Below, in pieces: positions 1-7,820 of a stretch of DNA of 32,822 nucleotides. The DNA is taken from assembly GCA_903821465.1 (NCBI GenBank), contig CAIJLK010000128.1:1-32822 (forward strand), given 5' to 3'. A model generated the notes under the pieces. It did no database searches, was not told the origin of the DNA, and worked only from the letters and a program-made list of their open reading frames with translations. Both the position numbers and the translations under genes were made by a program. The DNA comes from an uncultured Bacteroidota bacterium. GTDB lineage: Bacteria; Bacteroidota; Bacteroidia; Chitinophagales; Chitinophagaceae. How positions within the stretch are numbered: the first letter of the stretch is position 1; the number at the start of each line of letters is the position of its first letter.

Positions 1-789
1 GGTGTGGAATTGAATACAGGGGCGTTTAAAAATTGGAAACCTGATTTTGCGAATGCTGAATTTCAATTAGAAGATGGAAAATATATCTGTGGCACTGAGG
101 TAGAGAAAATGAGTAAGTCGAAGTTCAATACTGTGAACCCCGATGAACTGGTACAAAAATATGGAGCAGATACTTTTAGAATGTATGAAATGTTCTTGGG
201 TCCGGTTGAACAGAGCAAACCATGGGACACCAAAGGTATTGAGGGCGTACATCGCTTTATCAAAAAGCTTTGGCGTTTATTCTACGATGAGATGAAAGGC
301 AAGGTCTGGAATGAAGATGCAGCCACTGCTGAAGAGTTGAAAGTGTTACATAAAACAATTCGCAAAACAGAAGATGATACAGAGCGTTTCAGTTTTAATA
401 CGGCAGTAAGTGGATTTATGATCTGTGTAAATGATCTGGCTGATTTGAAATGTAATAAGCGATCTGTTCTTGAACCATTATTGATTTTGTTAACACCCTA
501 TGCGCCGCATGTTTGTGAAGCACTTTGGGCGGAGTTGGGAAATAACGGATCTATTCTTGATGCGGCTTATCCAGCCTTCGATTCAAAACATGTGACTGAG
601 TCATCGAAAGAGTATCCTGTTAGTATTAATGGCCGTGTTAGAACCAATATCAATATTGCTTTAGATGCTACGGCTGATGAAGTAGAAAAAATAGCATTGG
701 AGAATGAATTGGTACAGAAATGGATGGAGGGCAAACCGCTAAAGAAATTCATTTTTGTGAAGGGTAAAATGATCAATGTGGTAATCTAA
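1..789 (+). CDS. leuS: Leucyl-tRNA synthetase, C-terminal part (5' end outside window)
   Basis: Class I aminoacyl-tRNA synthetase that charges tRNA-Leu in the cytoplasm. The reading frame is open to the left edge, so this is the 3' part of the gene; about 262 codons are seen, against more than 800 in full-length bacterial LeuRS. The KMSKS signature that stabilises the adenylate transition state is visible at 106-120 in the context VEKMSKSKFN. It is followed by the typical YGADTFRMYEMFLGP segment and the anticodon-binding helical domain (KPWDTKGIEGVHRFIKKLWR). The end, KKFIFVKGKMINVVI, matches the small C-terminal LeuRS domain. The HIGH motif and editing domain lie outside. A hairpin follows the TAA stop. 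Identification is secure. Confidence 0.95.
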   Translation, partial: GVELNTGAFKNWKPDFANAEFQLEDGKYICGTEVEKMSKSKFNTVNPDELVQKYGADTFRMYEMFLGPVEQSKPWDTKGIEGVHRFIKKLWRLFYDEMKGKVWNEDAATAEELKVLHKTIRKTEDDTERFSFNTAVSGFMICVNDLADLKCNKRSVLEPLLILLTPYAPHVCEALWAELGNNGSILDAAYPAFDSKHVTESSKEYPVSINGRVRTNINIALDATADEVEKIALENELVQKWMEGKPLKKFIFVKGKMINVVI

Positions 790-811
790 TCACGAAATTT
801 TTAGATATTAT

Positions 812-837
812 AAAACTGCTCCGAAAGGGGCAGTTTT
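812..837 (+). terminator. Terminator-like hairpin after leuS
   Basis: AAAACTGCTCC and GGGGCAGTTTT form an 11-bp stem with one G.T pair around a GAAA tetraloop. It starts 22 nt after the leuS stop. The T-run after the stem is short (CGTTTGTG), so termination may be partial or rely on the T's inside the stem. Confidence 0.6.
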
Positions 838-902
838 CGTTTGTGTAAAATTCCCTCGAATTACCACTGCATTTATTACATTGCTGCACCAAAATTTATG
901 TT

Positions 903-3068
903 ATGAATTGGAAAAATTTATTACTTACTGCACTGGTGGGTTCTTCATCCCTATTTGCAGGAGCTCAGAAGATCAATTTTACGCAGGCCGATTTGCTTGC
1001 TAATAAAACACCTAAGAATTTTTTAAATAGCCTGCCTCAGGTGGTGAAATGGGTCGACGATGAGCACGTAATCTTAAATCTGAAGATCCATCCTGATTCT
1101 TCTTTTAAAAAACAACTATTAGACGTTAAAACTGGAAAGATTAGTGAATGGAATGAAGGTACGAGCACAGTAGTATCCGCTTCTGCAAAGCAGATCGTTG
1201 TTAAAGAAAACGACTTGTTTTATAAAGCAAACGGAGTTGAGAAAAGATTAACCAACGATAAGGCAGAAGAGAAGAATCCAACTTTTTCTCCTGATAGCAA
1301 TTTTGTGGCTTACACAAAAAACAATAACCTCTATACTGTAAATATCAGCACAGGGAAAGAAAATCAATTAACCACAGATGGCAGTAGCACCACTTTAAAT
1401 GGATGGGCTAGCTGGGTATATTTTGAAGAAATTTTCGGCCGTCCTACACGCTATCGTGCTTTTTGGTGGAGGCCAGATAGCAAGCAATTGGCATTTATGC
1501 ATTTTGATGAGAGCATGATCCCTATGTTTCCGATTTATAATAGTGAGGGATCACATGGTTTTGTAGAAGAAACGCGCTATCCTAAAGCAGGTGATAAAAA
1601 CCCAGAAGTTAAAATCGGATTTATCAATCCTGAAGGTGGCGCTACTGTTTGGGCAGATTTCAATGAAAAAGATGATCAGTATTTTGGATGGCCAGTTTGG
1701 AAACCAGGCACTAGCAATTTGTTGGTGTATTGGATGAACCGCGGACAAGACAATATGAAAATGTATGATGTAGATCCCGTGACTGGAAAGAAAAAGGAGA
1801 TCTATGATGAGAAACAAAATACTTGGATTGATCTAGAAGATCGTGTAAGTGGCAGGGTTAATTTCATCATCAACAATACTCAATTCATCATGCAAAGTGA
1901 TAAAACTGGTTGGAATCATTTATATCTCTACAGCAGCGATGGCGTCTTAAAGAATGCAATCACTTCTGGCAATTATACTGTAACTGGTATTAAATATATT
2001 GACGAGAAAAATGCAACTGTTTATTTCACAGCGAGAAGCAAGGAAAATACTGCCAGGACTGATTTTTATAGTGTGAAGTTTAATGGCGCCGATTTAAAAA
2101 GACTAACATTTGGTGAGTATAATCATAATGTGAATATTTCTCCAACAGGTAAATATTTCATCACTACGTATAGCAATGTAACCAGTCCCTCTAAAGTGAG
2201 CTTGGTCGATAATAAAGGAAAGATCGTAAAAGAATTAGGCGATGCAAAATCTGAAGAGCTCGAAAAATATAATGTAGCAAAAACAGAATTGATTCGTATT
2301 AAAAGTGCAGATGGATTATTTGATTTGCCAGCAATGGTTACATGGCCATTAAATATGGATCCGAATAAAAAGTATCCGATGCTGATCAGTATTTATGGCG
2401 GACCCAATGCAGGAACTGTCATGGATGGATGGAACTGGTCTGCTAATCGTCAGTTCTATGCGCAAGAAGGATTGATTCAAGTTGCATTCGATCACCGTGC
2501 AAGCGGACATTTTGGGAAAGCGGGTGTAAATTATATGTACCGCAACCTAGGTTACTGGGAAATGGAAGATTATAAAACGATGGCTAAATGGTTTATTGCA
2601 AATGGACAGGCAGATTCTACCAAAGTATGTATCACCGGATTTAGTTATGGAGGTTATATGAGCTGTTATGCATTAACCTATGGAGCTGATGTATTTACCC
2701 ATGCAATGGCAGGTGGTAGTGTGGTAGACTGGCGTTTATATGATACTCACTATGCAGAGCGCTTCATGGACACACCTGAAGAAAATCCGCAGGGTTATAA
2801 AACAAGTAGTGTATTGACCTATGTCGATAAATTCAAAGGCACACTGCAATTAGTGCATGGCACAATGGATGATAACGTACACATGCAAAACAGTATTCAA
2901 TTGGTGACTGCCTTGCAGAATAAAGGAAAAGATTTTGAATTCATGTTATACCCAGGTGGCCGACATGGATGGGGAGGTGCACAGGGCATGCACTTCGCTA
3001 ATTTAAAAACCAAGTTCATCTACAAATACTTGTTAGAGAAACCAGTTCCGAAGGGAGCATTAAGATAA
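903..3068 (+). CDS. Secreted prolyl dipeptidyl peptidase, S9 family (DPP-IV-like)
   Basis: Serine peptidase of the alpha/beta-hydrolase S9 clan, expected to remove N-terminal dipeptides in the periplasm or at the cell surface. The 721-aa protein has an N-terminal signal peptide (MNWKNLLLTALVGSSSLFAGAQ), a beta-propeller region (about 30-470) and a C-terminal catalytic domain. The nucleophile is Ser581 in GFSYGGY, the acid is in HGTMDDNVH (Asp656/657) and the histidine is His688 in GGRHGWGG. The pair of glutamates that in DPP-IV binds the substrate N-terminus is probably the EE of WVYFEEIFGR. Length and motifs fit family S9B. The start is the ATG directly before the signal peptide. A purine-rich repeat begins right at the stop codon. 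Exact specificity cannot be read from sequence. Confidence 0.92.
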   Translation: MNWKNLLLTALVGSSSLFAGAQKINFTQADLLANKTPKNFLNSLPQVVKWVDDEHVILNLKIHPDSSFKKQLLDVKTGKISEWNEGTSTVVSASAKQIVVKENDLFYKANGVEKRLTNDKAEEKNPTFSPDSNFVAYTKNNNLYTVNISTGKENQLTTDGSSTTLNGWASWVYFEEIFGRPTRYRAFWWRPDSKQLAFMHFDESMIPMFPIYNSEGSHGFVEETRYPKAGDKNPEVKIGFINPEGGATVWADFNEKDDQYFGWPVWKPGTSNLLVYWMNRGQDNMKMYDVDPVTGKKKEIYDEKQNTWIDLEDRVSGRVNFIINNTQFIMQSDKTGWNHLYLYSSDGVLKNAITSGNYTVTGIKYIDEKNATVYFTARSKENTARTDFYSVKFNGADLKRLTFGEYNHNVNISPTGKYFITTYSNVTSPSKVSLVDNKGKIVKELGDAKSEELEKYNVAKTELIRIKSADGLFDLPAMVTWPLNMDPNKKYPMLISIYGGPNAGTVMDGWNWSANRQFYAQEGLIQVAFDHRASGHFGKAGVNYMYRNLGYWEMEDYKTMAKWFIANGQADSTKVCITGFSYGGYMSCYALTYGADVFTHAMAGGSVVDWRLYDTHYAERFMDTPEENPQGYKTSSVLTYVDKFKGTLQLVHGTMDDNVHMQNSIQLVTALQNKGKDFEFMLYPGGRHGWGGAQGMHFANLKTKFIYKYLLEKPVPKGALR

Positions 3069-3193
3069 GAGATAAAAGATAAAAGTGAAAAGAGGAGGAA
3101 GGAGTGAGGAGTGAGAAGTGAGGAGTGAGAAGAAGTGAAAAGATAAAAGATAAAAGTGAAGAGTGAAGAGTGAAGAGTGAGGAGTGAGAAGAA
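3069..3193 (+). repeat. Homopurine imperfect tandem repeat, downstream of S9 peptidase
   Basis: A roughly 125-nt tract of almost only A and G on the plus strand, interrupted by isolated T's. It is built of variants of GATAAAA and GTGAAGA / GTGAGGA units and begins immediately after the TAA of the peptidase. It shares a 26-nt identical stretch (3135-3160) with the tract at 14229-14254. Units vary in length and sequence, so this is not a CRISPR and has no coding signature. Confidence 0.8.
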
Positions 3194-3196
3194 TTT

Positions 3197-3222
3197 AAAG
3201 GTCCTGCGAGAGCGGGACTTTT
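3197..3222 (+). terminator. Terminator-like hairpin after S9 peptidase and repeat
   Basis: AAAGGTCCTGC and GCGGGACTTT pair around a GAGA loop (one bulged G, one wobble), followed by TT. It lies after the purine repeat, so the repeat would be part of the mRNA 3' untranslated region. Confidence 0.6.
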
Positions 3223-3295
3223 ATGATTTTGGTCATTTTTTTCATAGCAGAAATTTAGTTATTTCAAAGGATCATCCCCTAAAATAACAGCTGCC

Positions 3296-4684
3296 ATGAA
3301 AAGTCGTAAACCTATTTTCGTCATTCTTTTATTACTTACCATCTCTCTCGTAAAAGCACAACTACAAACATTAGTTCCGTATTATGATGCATCCAAGCAA
3401 CTCTGGGGTTTTGCGGATCATAATCACCAATTAATTGTAGCACCCAAATATAACAGGGTTGATGATTTTAGCGATGGATTAGCATGGGTTGAATGGAAAG
3501 ACAAATGCGGGTTTATTGATGCAAAAGGGAAAGAAGTTATCCCACTTATTTACCAAAGTGCAGAGAGCTTTTATGGAGGATATTCTGTGGTGCAAATCAA
3601 AGATAATAATGCTGTGATTGATAAAAAAGGAACATATGTGGTTCCATTCACAGCCAACAATATTTCTTGGTATAATGGAGAAGTTGGCAGAATTGAAAAA
3701 TCTTATGTTTATGGTTTAGTTGGCAAGGGAGGTAAATTAGTACTGCCCATAGAATATGGAAGTATCGAAAAGTTCACAGAGCATTTATTCATTTTCTCTA
3801 AACAAAATAATAAGGGTGATTTAATGCTGGGAAAGATGGGCTTGGTAAATTCAAAAGGAAAAATAGTTCTCGAACAAAAGTATGATTTGATTTATCCTAT
3901 CACCGAAGGTTTTGCAACAATTAAACTGAACAACCGTTGGGGATTAATGGATTCAACAGGAAAAGTAATTCTTCAACCTATTTATGAAGAGATAAGAAAT
4001 CCAAAGGCAGAAGGATTTGTAGGATTCAAAAAAGACGATAAATGGGGAATCATTAAATTCGATGGAACCATTCTTGTTAATCCAATATATGATGTACTTG
4101 GTAATGGCAATAGCAATTTTGATGAACAAGTAGATAAAAATTTAAAAGCATTTAAGGTTTATTATAAAGGAAATTATGGCATGATCGATTTTAATGGCAA
4201 GGAAAAAATTCCTATCAAATATTATATGTTGGGATATTTATCTGATGGGATAATGACTGCTTATAGAACAATTGATACAAGCAAAAACGGATTGCCGATT
4301 ACCGGATTAACTTTTATTAATGAGCAAGGTGTTGAACTAATTGCGCCTATGAAGAATTATAATTTGGTAGGCATGTATAGTGAAGGCTTGATTGCCATTG
4401 GGTTTGGTGTGCAAAGACTTTCAAAATGGATCTATGTAGATTCTTCTGCTAAGCAAATGATTGCTGGTGAATTTGAAGAAGCAGAAGCTTTTCACCAAGG
4501 AACCGCTATTGTAAAAAAAGCGGGCAAATACGGCGTAATAGATAGGATGGGCAAGGAAAAAATACCTTTTCGTTATTCTGAAATTCGGCGAGACGATAAT
4601 GACCCTACATTATTTAAAATAAAAGTAAACGGAGAAAAAGTTTACTTCGATGCTAACGGTCTGTGTTTTTGTAAAGAAAATTAA
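3296..4684 (+). CDS. Secreted WG-repeat protein
   Basis: A 462-aa exported protein made of WG-type beta repeats. A signal peptide (MKSRKPIFVILLLLTISLVKAQ) is followed by many copies of a unit of about 30-50 residues with W/YG-[LF]-[IM]-[DN]-x-x-G-K then I-x-P-x-Y. Examples are CGFIDAKGKEVIPLIY, RWGLMDSTGKVILQPIY, KWGIIKFDGTILVNPIY and KYGVIDRMGKEKIPFRY. The repeats run from about residue 35 to 440. WG-repeat proteins are common in Bacteroidota; the family has no general biochemical function, and the likely role is binding or structural in the periplasm or outer membrane. It stands alone between a terminator and a small acidic-protein gene. The domain is clear; the function is unknown. Confidence 0.85.
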   Translation: MKSRKPIFVILLLLTISLVKAQLQTLVPYYDASKQLWGFADHNHQLIVAPKYNRVDDFSDGLAWVEWKDKCGFIDAKGKEVIPLIYQSAESFYGGYSVVQIKDNNAVIDKKGTYVVPFTANNISWYNGEVGRIEKSYVYGLVGKGGKLVLPIEYGSIEKFTEHLFIFSKQNNKGDLMLGKMGLVNSKGKIVLEQKYDLIYPITEGFATIKLNNRWGLMDSTGKVILQPIYEEIRNPKAEGFVGFKKDDKWGIIKFDGTILVNPIYDVLGNGNSNFDEQVDKNLKAFKVYYKGNYGMIDFNGKEKIPIKYYMLGYLSDGIMTAYRTIDTSKNGLPITGLTFINEQGVELIAPMKNYNLVGMYSEGLIAIGFGVQRLSKWIYVDSSAKQMIAGEFEEAEAFHQGTAIVKKAGKYGVIDRMGKEKIPFRYSEIRRDDNDPTLFKIKVNGEKVYFDANGLCFCKEN

Positions 4685-4826
4685 TCCCATTTAAATTAAA
4701 AATGAATCATGATGGGTGTTGGGCTTATGATGATGATCTTTTTTCCTGATATGTGAATGATGTAAGGTTTATCCTTCATTCTGTATCAATTCTCCCATTA
4801 CAATATTGGAACTTTAGAAAAAAATC

Positions 4827-5108
4827 ATGGGAAAAAACATTGTTCCAGTACCCGAGCCTAAATTTTTAATCACCTATCCTCCTGAAGAAAACATTTCCAG
4901 AAAGAATAAAAAAGAAGTTAATCTGGAGCCAGAAGATCCAGTATTGAAAATTATTGGCGACCATAAGACTGGAGATTTCGGATTAGATGTTCCGGGCTCT
5001 GAATTAGATGATGCAGATGAAGCAATTGGAAATGAAGACGAAGAAAACAATTATTATAGTCTAGGTGGCGACGAAAAGGATGATTTTGATGAAAATAGCC
5101 GCGAATAA
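4827..5108 (+). CDS. Small acidic hypothetical protein
   Basis: A 93-aa protein I do not recognise. The N-terminal third is proline- and lysine-containing (MGKNIVPVPEPKFLITYPPEE), the middle has a short GDFGLDVPGSELDDADEA segment, and the last 40 residues are very rich in Asp/Glu. No signal peptide, membrane segment or cysteine is seen, so it is likely cytoplasmic and partly disordered. It is accepted as a gene because it has a plausible ATG, a complete frame and a strong shared terminator directly downstream, and because the protein is not low-complexity at its N-terminus. It may be a Chitinophagaceae-restricted conserved protein, but that is only an impression. Confidence 0.7.
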   Translation: MGKNIVPVPEPKFLITYPPEENISRKNKKEVNLEPEDPVLKIIGDHKTGDFGLDVPGSELDDADEAIGNEDEENNYYSLGGDEKDDFDENSRE

Positions 5109-5142
5109 CGGAAATGGAATAATGGCAATTTTATTCCAAATT

Positions 5143-5180
5143 AAAGGGGCTCCTTTTTTTATATAGGAGCTCTTTGTTTT
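5143..5180. terminator. Bidirectional terminator between convergent genes
   Basis: AAAGGGGCTCCT (5143-5154) and AGGAGCTCTTT (5165-5175) form a stem around TTTTTTATAT, with T-rich tails on both strands. It lies between the small acidic-protein gene and the SDR-like gene, which face each other. Confidence 0.7.
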
Positions 5181-5832
5181 ATTCAAAGTCCTTGATGCGG
5201 TCAGAGCTAATTACAACTTTGCCAAATACAGACTGATTGATTGCATAAGCGAGCATGCAATTTGCAATGGTTTTGGCGGGGACGGATTGGTATTTTCTAA
5301 GGGAACCTACCAAAACATAATTAAGTAGTTCATTGATGACTACCGCAAATTTTTCACCCGCACGATGCTCTTTTCTATCACCTGTTATAAGGGCGGGTCT
5401 AAAAATGAGCAATTTCGGATAACCAATATTGCCCAATAACTTTTCCATTTCTGCTTTAACCCTGCTGTAGAAAAATAAGGAATCTGCTGCAGCACCCATG
5501 GAACTGATCACTAAAAAGCGTGTACTACCTGCGTTGAACTGTAACTGAGCAAACTTAACGGGATAAGTTTGGTCCACTTTTATAAATGCTTCCTTTGTTT
5601 TTGCTACTTTAATAGTGGTACCCAAACAGCAGAAAACTATATCTGCATCTACGGTCCCCTCATAACTATCAAAATCAATAATGAGCTCCTTTAGTTTAGG
5701 ATTTTGTATGCCTAGCGTTCTTCTGCTATAGATGTAAACGGTATGGTAATCTTTAGATTCCAGTAGAAGATTCAATAAATGCCCACCAGTTAAGCCGGTG
5801 GCTCCGAGTAAAAGTGCAGATTTTTGTGACAT
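5179..5832 (-). CDS. NAD(P)-binding atypical SDR-like protein
   Basis: A Rossmann-fold protein of the atypical short-chain dehydrogenase group, similar in layout to TIP30/HTATIP2-like NAD(P)H-binding proteins (217 aa from the chosen start). The nucleotide-binding loop GATGLTGGHLL lies near residue 10. It is followed by IYSRR (a likely NADP-ribose-phosphate-binding arginine region), CCLGTT, VISSMGAA and a YSRVKAEME segment carrying the Tyr-x-x-x-Lys pair. The frame is open to a TTG at 5847, but that codon overlaps a minus-strand -7 box (CAAAGCTA on the plus strand, 5845-5852). The ATG at 5832 (MSQKSALLLGATG) is therefore the better start. It is divergent from ruvB. The substrate cannot be inferred. 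Confidence 0.8.
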   Translation of the reverse strand: MSQKSALLLGATGLTGGHLLNLLLESKDYHTVYIYSRRTLGIQNPKLKELIIDFDSYEGTVDADIVFCCLGTTIKVAKTKEAFIKVDQTYPVKFAQLQFNAGSTRFLVISSMGAAADSLFFYSRVKAEMEKLLGNIGYPKLLIFRPALITGDRKEHRAGEKFAVVINELLNYVLVGSLRKYQSVPAKTIANCMLAYAINQSVFGKVVISSDRIKDFE

Positions 5833-5844
5833 CTTCTTTTTTAT

Positions 5845-5852
5845 CAAAGCTA
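5845..5852 (-). promoter_or_regulatory. Putative Bacteroidota -7 box (TAGCTTTG) for the SDR-like gene
   Basis: TAGCTTTG on the minus strand matches the Bacteroidota -7 consensus TAnnTTTG and ends 12 nt before the ATG at 5832. No convincing -33 TTTG is seen at the usual distance, so support is partial. Confidence 0.4.
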
Positions 5853-5870
5853 TGGATTAATAGTATTTTG

Positions 5871-5878
5871 TAGTTTTG
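5871..5878 (+). promoter_or_regulatory. Putative -7 box (TAGTTTTG) for ruvB
   Basis: TAGTTTTG matches TAnnTTTG and ends 6 nt before the ruvB ATG at 5885. This predicts a transcript with almost no 5' leader. It lies back-to-back with the minus-strand box at 5845-5852. No clear -33 element is seen. Confidence 0.4.
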
Positions 5879-5884
5879 AATCGT

Positions 5885-6919
5885 ATGGCCAACGATAATC
5901 TTAACAATTTACCTGATAACTTAAGTCCAGCCGATAAGGAATTCGAAAATACGATCAGGCCAAAAGAGATCGACGACTTTTCTGGACAACCTCAGTTGAT
6001 AGAGAACCTCACCATTTTTATCAAAGCGGCAAAACTGCGCGGGGAAGCATTGGATCATGTGTTGTTTCATGGACCTCCAGGTTTAGGTAAAACCACTTTG
6101 AGTAGAATTGTTGCCAATGAGTTAGGAGTAAATATCAAAGAAACTTCGGGTCCGGTTATTGAAAAGCCAGGTGATTTAGCAGGTCTATTAACCAATTTGC
6201 AGCCCAATGATGTATTATTCATTGACGAGATCCATCGCTTAAGTTCCGTGGTAGAAGAATACCTCTACGCAGCTATGGAAGATTTCAGAATTGATATAAT
6301 GATCGATTCGGGTCCGAATGCAAGAAGTGTCCAAATTAATTTGAATCCATTTACATTGGTTGGTGCAACTACCAGAAGTGGTTTATTAACTGCGCCATTG
6401 CTATCACGTTTTGGGATCAAAAACAGGTTAGAATATTATAAAGCTGAAACCTTAAAAACTATTATTGAAAGAAGCGCTGCCATTTTAAATACTCAAATCA
6501 GTTCTGATGCTGCTGGTGAAATTTCAAGACGAAGTCGGGGTACACCGCGTATTGCAAACGGACTACTTCGCAGGGTTCGCGATTTTGCACAAGTATTGAA
6601 TGATGGCATCATTGATTTAGGCATTACACAACATGCATTAAAGGCATTGAATGTTGATGAGCACGGATTGGATGAAATGGATAATCGCATCTTGGCTGCC
6701 ATTATTGATAAATTCAAAGGCGGTCCTGTAGGCCTTACTACTATTGCAACAGCGGTGGGTGAGGAATCTGGAACGATTGAAGAAGTGTATGAACCATTTT
6801 TAATTCAAGAAGGGTTCTTACAAAGAACGCCAAGAGGAAGAGAAGCAACATTAAAAGCATATAACCACTTGGGTAGAGAAGCTGTTCAGCGTGGGGGATC
6901 ACCAACACTGTTCTCCTAA
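5885..6919 (+). CDS. ruvB: Holliday junction branch migration ATPase RuvB
   Basis: AAA+ motor that with RuvA drives branch migration of Holliday junctions (344 aa, the usual length). Visible motifs are the N-terminal [11 protein letters not shown] segment, Walker [10 protein letters not shown], Walker [11 protein letters not shown], the RuvB-specific beta-hairpin region around [18 protein letters not shown], sensor 1 GATTRSGLL followed by the arginine-finger segment LLSRFG, and the sensor 2 region [20 protein letters not shown]. The C-terminal winged helix ends at [17 protein letters not shown]. The frame also permits a TTG at 5876, which overlaps a probable -7 promoter box, so the ATG at 5885 (MANDNLNN) is chosen. 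ruvA and ruvC are not adjacent. A strong terminator follows. Identification is secure. Confidence 0.96.
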   Translation: MANDNLNNLPDNLSPADKEFENTIRPKEIDDFSGQPQLIENLTIFIKAAKLRGEALDHVLFHGPPGLGKTTLSRIVANELGVNIKETSGPVIEKPGDLAGLLTNLQPNDVLFIDEIHRLSSVVEEYLYAAMEDFRIDIMIDSGPNARSVQINLNPFTLVGATTRSGLLTAPLLSRFGIKNRLEYYKAETLKTIIERSAAILNTQISSDAAGEISRRSRGTPRIANGLLRRVRDFAQVLNDGIIDLGITQHALKALNVDEHGLDEMDNRILAAIIDKFKGGPVGLTTIATAVGEESGTIEEVYEPFLIQEGFLQRTPRGREATLKAYNHLGREAVQRGGSPTLFS

Positions 6920-6921
6920 AC

Positions 6922-6957
6922 AAAAAGGCCTTTCAATTTTATTTGAAAGGCCTTTTT
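6922..6957. terminator. Strong bidirectional terminator between ruvB and response regulator
   Basis: A perfect 15-bp stem, AAAAAGGCCTTTCAA / TTGAAAGGCCTTTTT, with a 6-nt loop. A-tract and T-tract flanks make it work in both directions for the convergent genes. Confidence 0.85.
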
Positions 6958-6974
6958 AATAAATAAAATATCTG

Positions 6975-7670
6975 CTAAGGTGCTACCAATCTAAATCCAT
7001 TTCCATGGATATTTACGATTTCTATATTGGTATCGTCTTTTAAGTATTTACGCAATTTGGCAATGTAGACGTCCATACTTCTTCCATTAAAATAAGTATC
7101 GCTACCCCAGATTTTTTTCAGGGCTCTTTCACGAGGAAGAAGGTCGTTCTTATGTTCAGCCAACATTTTTAACAACTCATTCTCTTTTGGAGAAAGTGTT
7201 TGTGTACTGTCGTCGTGCTTTAATTCCCGCAATTTTGGGTTAAAGTGGTAACGGCCTAGATCGAATTCGATATTGTCGTTAATGCGATTATCTTCTTCGT
7301 TTCGCTTTAAGATTGCTTTGATTTTTAAAAGCAATACTTCGCTGTCGAACGGTTTGGTGATATAATCATCAGCACCCAATTTATAGCCCTGAATGATATC
7401 GTCTTTCATGGTTTTCGCACTCAAGAAAAACAGTGGCATATCTAGATCTACATCGCGAATTTCTTCTGCCAATTTAAATCCATCCATATTTGGCATCATT
7501 ACATCTAACAAACAAATATCAAATTTTTCGCGCTGAAAAGCGGCCAAACCCAGTCTGCCATCTCTTTCTAGCGTTACTTCATAATCGTTTAGTTCTAGGT
7601 AATTCTTCAAAACCATACCCAGGTTGGTATCGTCTTCACACAAGAGAATTTTACTTTTTTTATCTTCCAT
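6975..7670 (-). CDS. OmpR-family response regulator (RprY-like)
   Basis: Two-component DNA-binding regulator of 231 aa. The receiver domain (about 6-120) has acidic pocket Glu12/Asp13/Asp14, phospho-acceptor Asp56 in LLDVMMPNMDG, the switch Ser84 in FLSAK and Lys106 in DYITKPF. The C-terminal winged helix (about 135-231) shows LSPKENELLKMLAEH, RERALKKIWG and the recognition segment MDVYIAKLRKYL followed by IHGNGFRL. The layout and the ICEDD-like start resemble Bacteroidota RprY regulators. No sensor kinase gene is adjacent: recQ lies upstream and ruvB convergent downstream, so it is an orphan at this locus. Nothing identifiable lies in the 150 bp between it and recQ. Confidence 0.9.
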   Translation of the reverse strand: MEDKKSKILLCEDDTNLGMVLKNYLELNDYEVTLERDGRLGLAAFQREKFDICLLDVMMPNMDGFKLAEEIRDVDLDMPLFFLSAKTMKDDIIQGYKLGADDYITKPFDSEVLLLKIKAILKRNEEDNRINDNIEFDLGRYHFNPKLRELKHDDSTQTLSPKENELLKMLAEHKNDLLPRERALKKIWGSDTYFNGRSMDVYIAKLRKYLKDDTNIEIVNIHGNGFRLVAP

Positions 7671-7820
7671 AACAGGTTATTTATTCTTCAAATAAAGTTA
7701 AAACAAATGCATTTCACCACCTAATCAACTCAATCTTTTGTTAAAAAGCAGGAACGGTAAATTGGGCTTATTGATTTACATCTCTAAGTTCCGCTAATTT
7801 TCTGGGATTGCAAGCAAATA

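Noticed and set aside
3069..3193. Possible CRISPR-like tandem array
   Set aside because: Units are short, variable and contiguous, with no constant repeat plus unique spacers and no cas genes. It is an imperfect homopurine repeat.
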